64,000 bases of DNA, from the NCBI RefSeq assembly GCF_947242115.1, contig NC_074716.1, positions 2,080,001 to 2,144,000 on the forward strand, given 5' to 3'. Shown in pieces: positions 56,577-64,000 of this stretch. The DNA is from Biomphalaria glabrata. Lineage: Eukaryota; Mollusca; Gastropoda; Planorbidae. The first letter of the stretch is position 1. Every line of letters begins with the position of its first letter. A program made the translations under genes and the position numbers. A model generated the notes under the pieces. The model worked only from the letters and a program-made list of their open reading frames with translations. It searched no databases and was not told where the DNA came from.

Positions 56577-56721
56577 GTTTTTAATTTGTTTGTTATCTCT
56601 CAGTCTATCAGAGCAGCAGCTTGTGTTTCTGTTAGAGACACTTACCAGTAAATACTCTGGACTAAATCTGTTGTTTATGTAAGGAAAGAAAGTGACTTTA
56701 AGCAACTCTTAAGATTTTTGT

Positions 56722-56881
56722 AAAATAGTTTACATGTTTCGGATGTTTCTTCAGTTTCTGAAGATAATTACATCCTAGCCCAAACCTTCCGCAGGACAGC
56801 AGTAGTGGGCATTGTTCGAATCCAGTATCTTCGAGACCACAGAACAACTGTCCAGAGCACATACCACATGACCAGACAGTC
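56722..56881 (-). mobile_element. tRNA-derived SINE, family 1, inverted
   Basis: tttacatgtttcggatgttt, then gaccagacagtcat at the right end, is family 1 reversed. Moderately decayed. Confidence 0.75.
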
Positions 56882-57184
56882 ATAAAAATTTATCACATGT
56901 CAAATTATTTCCAAAGACGTCACAAGAAGTGACAATTCAGTTATGTTACATTTTGTTGATATTATGTTCATGTATTATTTTTTTTTATCTCTAAATAAAA
57001 GTTGAAGTCAAATTTCAGATTTTTAAAATCCTTTATTACTTGTAGTTGGATTGCTTTTTGTTTTTGTTTCTCAGAACAGATGGCTAGGATTTAAGAACTC
57101 TTTCTTTACAAGAGTCGTTTAAACATGGAACAGTTGCCTGAATCAGACGAAAACAGGGAGATTGCATAGGACACATTTTTAAAA

Positions 57185-57513
57185 ATAATACCGGGTACCT
57201 GAAATATTATCATTCCTTGATAGTTTAGTATTTCATTTAATTGTCAATAATAATACTGGGTACCTGAAATATTATCATTCCTTGATAGTTTAGTATTTCA
57301 TTTAATTGTCAATAATAATACTGGGTACCTGAAATATTATCATTCCTTGATAGTTTAGTATTTCATTTAATTGTCAATAATAATACTGGGTACCTGTAAT
57401 ATTATCATTCCTTGATAGTTTAGTATTTCATTTAATTGTCAATAATAATACTGGGTACCTGTAATATTATCATTCCTTGATAGTTTAGTATTTCATTTAA
57501 TTGTCAATAATAA
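57185..57513. repeat. 65-bp tandem repeat, about five copies
   Basis: The unit contains ctgggtacctgaaatattat and cattccttgatagtttagta. Copies are nearly identical. Confidence 0.94.
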
Positions 57514-57712
57514 CTCCTCAGTAAAATAATCATAACCATCGTAATCATCTTCTTGTTGAGAATGTCTGTATTTTATAAGAAAAAAAAGAGCACATTGACG
57601 GAGACGATGAATTGACATGTTCAGATGGAAGGGTAAAGTTCTAGAATGTAAGTCATGATAGAAATAATGAACAAACAATCTAAACAATAACAGTGGATCA
57701 TAGATGACTGAG

Positions 57713-57718
57713 TTTATT
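57713..57718 (-). terminator. Candidate poly(A) signal of the Ig/H-lectin gene
   Basis: tttatt on the + strand reads aataaa on the - strand, about 420 bp beyond the stop at 58135. It is the first canonical signal seen there. Two short LINE family B tails lie nearby, at 57538-57585 and 57958-58015. Confidence 0.4.
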
Positions 57719-58134
57719 ATTTCTTTTTAGAATCTAACAAGAAATGTTTACCTTTTTATTCCTCTTGGTAAACTGAAAACTAAAAAATAAAGATAACATA
57801 AACAGATAGCTTTGCCTCCCCTGATTATTTGACATTTACACGATTGCCTCCCCCGATTCATTCAGAAGCACATAATTTCCTCGACTAGCCACTCCTTTCT
57901 CTAGTACCAGTTTAAATATCTAATTAACATGCACCTCTAGATTTACACATGGGAACACCTAGGACGTAATTATCTTCTGCTTTGAAGGGACGTCTGCAAT
58001 TTATAAGATAAAATAAGAACTTCTAGCGATAATTATTTCCATGTCTTTGATTTTTTTGTAAAACATTGCTTAGAAATTCAAACTTTTTCATTGTTCGTAA
58101 TGAGCTAGAGGATGGGGGATTTAATCATTGTAGC

Positions 58135-59273
58135 TTAGTTTTGCTGGGTTTTATTTTGAATTACATTTGTTGGTATGTCGAGTGCCGTCCATTCAACTCT
58201 GATTCTATATATAACTGTAGTTCCCCAGGTCAAACACCTGCCAACAAAGCCAGAATTCGTAACGTTGTATTTATCAAGATCAAATCTGAAATTCTCGCCA
58301 CTGAAAACATCATAGCGCGTCACGTGGAGCAGAATGATTGGCTGATTTGCGAAGGGGGTCGGGAAAGTGATTTGGAAGTCTTCCGCTCGTTCATTTCGGG
58401 TCAAGGCTATCGGGAAGTTACGGACATATTGGCCGCACATAAAGTTTCCGGACTGGATTTTGAGCGAGGCCATTGTCAACTGTTGAGAGGCAAGTGTCTT
58501 GGCATGTAGTTTCAAATCTAAGTTGGCCATAGCTTGCTGCTTTTCAAACGCCTCTAGCTTGCCTGTCAGAGTTTGTAGGGTTGACTGAAAATTGGTCTGG
58601 AAAAAACTCATTTCTTTTAACTTTGTTTCGCATTTCGAGGTAGCAAATTTGACCTCATTTTGAAGCAGGTAAAATAAATTTGTGAAATTCTTAGCTTCTT
58701 GGGCTGACGTATCTTGAAATGCTACAACGCTCTTATTTAACTGTGTAAAAGATGTCTGAAGACGCAGTATATCGCTGTTAGCTGCGCTGATATTAGCGCT
58801 GACGCCAATCTTTGACTCTAACGATTGTATTGTTTCGTAATACAAATGTGTGAAGTTTTCGATTTTTTCAAAAACTGCGTCCATATCGGTGTTTGACGAA
58901 CGGACCTGCGCATAGTTGGAAGTGACAACGGGTTTTCCCGATGCATCGATGCCGCTGATCTCACACTGGTAAAATCCGGTTCTTTTGAATGTAGGTCGTG
59001 CCACCGTTAGCCTGACGTATGATTTCCCCGTGTTATTTATGGCTCCGGTGACGTTAACTGAGTTGTCAGAAATGGTTTTCAAGGATCCGTCCACGTTTGC
59101 CACAGTGGCTATGTAAGTGTAGTTGGCAGCATCTGTGCCTAGGGAATGTAACAGTGACACAGAGAAGAGAGAAGAATTGATCAATCTCGTTTGACAAAGC
59201 ACTTCTAGACTTTGGGTTCTGCCGATGGTGATCTCCTTTGGTAAAACTTGCAAGTCGATAGAAATATCTGGAA
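58135..59273 (-). CDS. Ig/H-lectin gene, exon 2
   Basis: One long exon holds the Ig domain, the stalk and the lectin head. In FREP genes these parts are usually split over several exons, so the compact layout is notable. Base composition is richer in GC than the flanks. Confidence 0.92.
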
Positions 59274-61537
59274 CTGTACAATACAATAAGTTATTAATAA
59301 TAATTTTATTTATAAAGCGCTATTAACAAACAAAATGTAGGCTCCAGGCGCTGTAATAACATTACAAACACAGGCACTACAGCTAAAATGCCAATTAATC
59401 TAAAAAAAAAGTTTTAAACAGATAGGTCTTAATGTTCTTAAAAGTGGTGTAGCATGTTGTCTGTCTGAGATCAATGGGGAGTGAGTTTCAAGCCTTTTTT
59501 ATTACTAGTTCACTTGACAACACGAACACACAGACACACTGTTTATAATACATTGATATATACTTTGTGTAATCAGTAGAGTTGACCAGTTTGCTGATCA
59601 CTTTATAATCAGTTATGCTGAGCAGTGTTTCTATAATCATTTGTGCTGACCAGTGTGTCTGCAATTAGTTGTGCTGACCAGTGTGTCTGCAACTAGTTGT
59701 ACTGACCAATGTGTCTGTAATCAGTTGTGCTGACCAGTGTGTCTGCAACTAGTTGTACTGACCAGTGTGTCTGTAATCAGTTGTGCTGACCAATGTGTCT
59801 GTAATCAGTTGTGCTGACCAGTGTGTCTGCAACTAGTTGTACTGACCAATGTGTCTGTAATCAGTTGTGCTGACCAGTGTGTCTGCAACTAGTTGTACTG
59901 ACCAATGTGTCTGTAATCAGTTGTGCTGACCAGTGTGTCTGCAACTAGTTGTACTGACCAGTGTGTCTGCAACTAGTTGTACTGACCAGTGTGTCTGCAA
60001 CCAGTTGTACTGACCAGTGTGTCTGCAACCAGTTGTACTGACCAGTGTGTCTGCAACTAGTTGTACTGACCAGTGTGTCTGCAACTAGTTGTGCTGACCA
60101 GTGTGTCTGCAACTAGTTGTACTGACCAGTGTGTCCGTAATCAGTTGTGCTGTTCAGTGTGTCTGTAATGCATATGATCTGAACACGTCAACTAAAAGCT
60201 ACGATGCATGAGTTTTTTCAAATAAATTTTTTTTTCACTTCAAAATTTTTTTTTAAAGTAAACAAAATCAATAGCTAAACGATGACTGAAAAAAAAACCC
60301 AAAACAAAACAACTAACTAAAATAGAAAAAATAAACCCAGGACAGATTTTTGATTTCGATTTGGTGGGATAAAGGAAGGAAGAGAGACAGGATGTGTTCA
60401 TCTATCGGACCCCACGATGACCTGCTAACTACTGTCAAAAAAACTCAAACTAAAACTCTATGGCCTTATTACAAGGTTCTCAGGGCTCGCAAATACCTTC
60501 CTACAGGGAACAGCACCAGGAAAAAGATGAGACAGACACACAAAAAAAAAGCGATGGGAAGACAACATACAAAAAATGGACGGGACAGACTTTTAAAGAA
60601 ATTCTATCAAAGACAAAAGAGGAATGGAGAAAGACGGTCAACAGATCGTGTGTGGTGCCTCAACTTTCCAACAGACCAAGGCAGATATGAAGGACAATAT
60701 CTCATAAATCTTCTTATCTTATATAATACAGACGTTACTTCAAAAAGAAGATGATTACGTCCTACGCGTCATGCATTTATTCTTTTCATATTAACCAATG
60801 ACTTAAATTCTGCCAAGTCACTGGCATCCCTGGCTAGCTCAGGCAACCCATTTCTTGCTCTAATAGCACTAGGGAAGAAGGAGTATTTGTACAAATTTGT
60901 CCTAGCATATGGGACGAGGAATGTGCCTTTATCTTTGTGTCTTTCAGAGTATTTTATCTTATTTAGTAATCTACAGAAGTCCCGTCAAAGTAGAGCCAGT
61001 TGATAATGGCGAGAGCTAACGGGATCTGTCAGGTGAAGGCCAGTTACTTAGAAGAGTTGATGAATACATTTTTGATTTGATAAGCTTTTTTTTTTTTAAA
61101 GAACCTAAGAAACTTGAAAAACAAACTTGCGTAAGATTGAAACTTTTTTTTTAACTTCTAAACGACAAAATGACTGCAAGTGTAACTTATTGATTGGACT
61201 AGACATAATGTAAGTAAGACTTATACTATTGACAGAGTAGGCCTAATAATTGTTTTGTTTTACATGTTTCGGATGTTCCTTCAGAGTTGAAGATAGTTTA
61301 CTTCCTAGTTCAAACCTTCCTCAGGACGAAGGGGGGATGGGAGCGGGCACGACCAGGCAAAGCGTGAAGGAAACACCAAAGCTCTTAACATTCATTGTAG
61401 GGGGTAGGTCTTGAAAGTATGACTGTTCTTAGTGTAATGATTAAAATATTGAGTAAAAAGTGAAAGATGTTTTACTTACCAGTTGAAGCTACAGCCAGAA
61501 AATAATACAGACAACAGAATAGAAGTGATGACGCCAT
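58135..61537 (-). CDS. Secreted Ig-domain plus H-type lectin protein, two exons, 398 aa
   Basis: Exon 1 (61537-61480) encodes MASSLLFCCLYYFLAVAST, a clear signal peptide, and ends with donor gtaagt in phase 1. Exon 2 (59273-58135, acceptor ttgtattgtacag) encodes the rest. An Ig domain covers residues about 21-130, with the Cys pair C46 (LEVLCQT) and C123 (TGFYQCEI) and several N-glycosylation sites (NSS, NYT, NVT). A coiled-coil stalk covers about 135-290. An H-type lectin domain covers about 300-386 (FPTPFANQPIILLHVTRYD, then TWGTTVIYRIRVEW), the fold of Helix pomatia agglutinin, which binds GalNAc-type sugars. The order signal-Ig-stalk-lectin is that of snail FREPs, CREPs and GREP, whose heads are fibrinogen, C-type lectin and galectin. 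An immune recognition role is inferred, not shown. The gene converges on POT1. Confidence 0.88.
59585..60165. repeat. 28-bp minisatellite in the Ig/H-lectin intron, about 20 copies
   Basis: The unit is tgctgaccagtgtgtctgca then actagttg, alternating with tgtaatcagttg variants. Confidence 0.94.
60350..60700 (+). mobile_element. RTE-like LINE C-terminal fragment
   Basis: The + frames give IGPHDDLLTTVKK, then KWTGQTFKEILSKTKEEWRK and NRSCVVPQL, with frame changes between. It is the same family as the inverted piece at 37420-38150. It lies antisense in the lectin intron. Confidence 0.75.
60705..60965 (-). mobile_element. LINE family B 3' fragment, inverted
   Basis: cttatcttatataatacaga, then atgattacgtcctacgcgtc and ctagctcaggcaacccattt, is the family B end reversed. 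It directly follows the RTE-like piece. Confidence 0.82.
61256..61366 (-). mobile_element. tRNA-derived SINE, family 1, inverted and internally deleted
   Basis: tttacatgtttcggatgttc, then ggggggatgggagcgggcac and gaccaggca. The stretch holding the B box and part of the head is missing. It lies 110 bp downstream of exon 1 in the lectin intron. Confidence 0.75.
61480..61537 (-). CDS. Ig/H-lectin gene, exon 1 (signal peptide)
   Basis: 58 nt: start codon in gcaATGGCG, 19 codons of hydrophobic leader and one base of the next codon. The G joins TT of exon 2 to give Val20. Confidence 0.85.
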
Positions 61538-61606
61538 TGCTGTGTCTTTGCTGATGTTAGTACACAGTGAGTACACATCTTAGTGTACAGGACAACTACG
61601 TACAAC

Positions 61607-61892
61607 AAGACAAGACATTTCTTAGTCAGGGGCGTTACTGAACTCTCATTAGATGTTCAAGAAACAAAGAGAACGGCACATTTCTTAGTCAGGGGCGTTA
61701 CTGAACTCTCTTCATTAGATGTTCAAGAAACAAAGAGAACGGCACATTTCTTAGTCAGGGGCGTTACTGAACTCTCTTCATTAGATGTTCAAGAAACAAA
61801 GAGAACGGCACATTTCTTAGTCAGGGGCGTTACTGAACTCTCTTCATTAGATATTCAAGAAACAAAGAGAAAGGCACATTTCTTAGTCCATA
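61607..61892. repeat. 66-bp tandem repeat just upstream of the Ig/H-lectin start
   Basis: The unit contains cacatttcttagtcaggggc and gttactgaactctcttcatt, about four and a half copies (first unit 63 bp). It begins only 70 bp upstream of the start codon, so it probably lies in or over the promoter or leader. Confidence 0.93.
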
Positions 61893-61951
61893 GGCTAGGA
61901 CAAAGGCGTACAAATGTTCGGTGAGATGTATAACTAATGAATATTCACATT

Positions 61952-62031
61952 CAGGGCCGGCCTTAGGCCGATTTTACCTATTGCCCCAAACTTGGCTTCG
62001 CACTTGACAGGGGCCCCGCAATTTACATTTA
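61952..62031 (+). mobile_element. Left end of a hAT-type element
   Basis: cagggccggccttaggccga, then caggggccccgcaattt, resembles the ends at 19135 and 19860. A SINE follows at once and no right end was found. Confidence 0.55.
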
Positions 62032-62190
62032 GCTGACTGGTCGTGCGCTTTGCGCGCTGGACTGTCGTTCGGATTTATCGACGGTCTAGGGTTCAAACCC
62101 TGCCCGCTATCATCCCCCGTCGTCCTGCGGGAGGTTAGGACTAGGAAGTAATTATCTTCAACTCTGAAGGAACATCCGAAACATGTAAAA
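62032..62190 (+). mobile_element. tRNA-derived SINE, family 1
   Basis: Head gctgactggtcgtgcgcttt, B box ggttcaaaccc, tail ggaacatccgaaacatgtaa. Slightly more changed than 13666 and 20093. Confidence 0.88.
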
Positions 62191-63106
62191 CAAAACAAAC
62201 ATTGTCATGTATATTATGGCTCTTGACACAGGCTTTTAAAGGTGTAGGACTTAAAGGGTTAACATATCTAGTGTATCGTAGTGTGACGAGATGTTAATTA
62301 GTTAATATTTGGCTTGTTTATTTATGTCTAGGGGAAATTTTATTAATTTTATCCCGCTCACATATAAGATTTTGTACAGGCACACCGCAACTAACAGTAA
62401 GAACAGACCAATATTATACGTTTAAAAATAAAATAATTTAATAAATGAAAGTTTACAGGAGATAAATGATTAAATAAAATTATAATTAAGAAAATAAAAG
62501 AAGTAAAGATGCTAATATCTAAAATAACTGTTCATCATGGATTGCTAATTATTGAGTGATTGGAGGAGAAGAATGTTCCTATGTCTGCTACTTATTTTTC
62601 TTAGCTGCTAGCCCGTGGGTCGTCTTCTGGCGGTCGAAGGACTGGCACTCAGAAGGATGAGTCATCCGGCTCTGTCTTAGGACGTCGGCTCGGGATGTTC
62701 TCTATGCTATAGGCAAGCTGGCTCTAGGGTGAGGCCGCTGCCTGTTTAGCAATAGAGATGGTTGGTGCTGCAGACTAAGTTGTAGTGGGACGATCTCTCA
62801 GCTGTGATCTCTAGCTCGTAGAGAGCCGTGCTAACTCAACACCAATTTGTCTTCTGCTGCGAAGGTTGCTCTAATCTGTCGGCATTAGGCAATAACTATT
62901 GGGCAGTGGACAGTTTGGGCCGGGTACTGGGCAGATGATACTGGGCAGTATAGGGCACTGTGGACACTGGGCAATATGTTAAGGCCAAGGACAGTAGGCG
63001 ATGCCTTCTTGCTAACAGGTATGTAATGGGGGGGGTGTATCTGGTGTGGTCTGCCTCGGTTACAGCTTTCTATGGAGATCTGGTAGTTGTAGCAATCGTG
63101 CGTAGT
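62191..63106. other. Unassigned repeat-like sequence
   Basis: AT-rich to 62570, then a GC-richer part with recurring gggcag and actgggca words (62890-62980). No protein or clean element ends are recognised. Confidence 0.4.
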
Positions 63107-63172
63107 AACCAGGGGTAGCAATCAGGGGTAGCAATCAGGGGTAGCAACCAGGGGTAGCAACCAGGCTGGGGA
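63107..63172. repeat. 15-bp tandem repeat
   Basis: About four copies of aggggtagcaatc/aaccagg. Confidence 0.9.
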
Positions 63173-64000
63173 TAAGAAAGACAATTAGGAACCTCCTAAA
63201 GGTATTGAGCAGGGATTCCCATATGCCTTGCAATCATTCAGATGTAGGCATTGGTATCAATCCCAATAAGGCATTTAAGACAATCATGTATAAAATCTTA
63301 AAGCATGCGTATAACTCAATAGCAAACAAAATACAGGTAAGATAACTACAGTAAATGTGTCATCATATAATGTAGGATGATACTAGCTAAGATTCATCCA
63401 TTAAATGAGATTACGGCAATAAGTAATCAGTTACAGTAAAATGGGGAATGAGCATATTATATACTAAAGGATAAGATGAAAATAAAATATTAGGGATATG
63501 GCTACAGTAATAAGTGTTTGATATAGTTAATCAAAATTACATTCATCCAAGGAACTATAAGTTCACAAGGGTGGGAGACATAATAACATGTTTGAGGGAT
63601 ATACAACAGAAATGTGAAATGACTAATTTCACATGGGCTCTGTAAGTTTAGAGCACTGTGATCTAAGTTCTTAGACAGTACTTAGATTCACGAAAGGTTA
63701 TTGTTTACATCCATCACTAAAATACAGGAATGGAGAAACATAACAAAATCATATATAATAACTATGGTTTCAAATGTAGACAACCATAGCGGCATTAGTA
63801 TTACTATATGAAGATATAGTATCGACATAAAATAGTACAATGTACATACATAGTAAAGTCATAATGTAATGACGGGGAACGTGGTTGTGTACTAGTGTGT
63901 ACTCACACATTCCTATGAGATAAAATGAGTATAGTAAAATGTTTACACTTACCCGTTTGTCCCTAATGAAATCTCACAACTAAACTTCCTAACAGAGGAG
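63173..64000. other. AT-rich stretch to the window end
   Basis: No gene, RNA or known repeat is recognised. Confidence 0.4.

Noticed and set aside
58066-58509. 147-codon frame on the + strand
   Set aside because: It is antisense to the H-type lectin exon, whose - strand product is well supported.
62282-64000. Possible start of an LTR-type element at tgtgacgag
   Set aside because: No matching second terminal repeat, priming site or gag/pol similarity was seen in the window.

Overview
The window looks like nuclear DNA of a gastropod mollusc, probably a freshwater pulmonate. This is inferred from an AT-rich, intron-bearing, repeat-laden layout and from a secreted Ig-plus-lectin gene of the type used in snail immunity. 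No search was possible, so the species is not assigned.

Two host genes can be built exon by exon. The first is POT1 (protection of telomeres 1), on the + strand with 15 coding exons from 35360 to 54679. All splice phases agree and the product is 1267 residues, about twice the length of the human protein. Its OB1, OB2 and C-terminal OB3 blocks match human POT1 closely. It also carries an extra N-terminal OB-like domain, a coding 13-residue tandem repeat and a long disordered linker. Its OB3 appears to lack the Holliday-junction-resolvase-like insertion seen in human POT1. The second gene is on the - strand (61537 to 58135, two exons). It encodes a secreted protein with a signal peptide, one Ig domain, a coiled coil and an H-type lectin domain. 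That order parallels snail FREP/CREP immune lectins, but with a different lectin head. The two genes converge. An OTU-like exon lies on the - strand at 31132-31440.

The first 31 kb hold no convincing host gene. They contain satellites and minisatellites (69-bp, 31-bp, 19-bp, 21-bp, 98-bp, 31-bp and 57/65-bp units), LINE fragments of at least three kinds, two tRNA-derived SINE families and several small hAT-type elements with 8-bp target-site duplications. From 31 to 35 kb is AT-rich DNA with one CpG-dense patch and an RTE-like LINE piece bracketed by inverted repeats. From 35 to 55 kb POT1 introns hold SINEs, LINE pieces, hAT MITEs and four further tandem arrays; one intron array is about 2.6 kb. 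From 55 to 64 kb lie small tandem duplications, the Ig/H-lectin gene with a tandem array in its intron and another just upstream of its first exon, and unassigned repeat-like DNA.

Tandem arrays cover roughly 14 kb, more than a fifth of the window. Several touch gene function: one is translated and ends exactly at a splice donor, one runs into a splice acceptor, and one was born from the junction of a hAT insertion in a SINE. Most long open frames in the window are by-products of these arrays.
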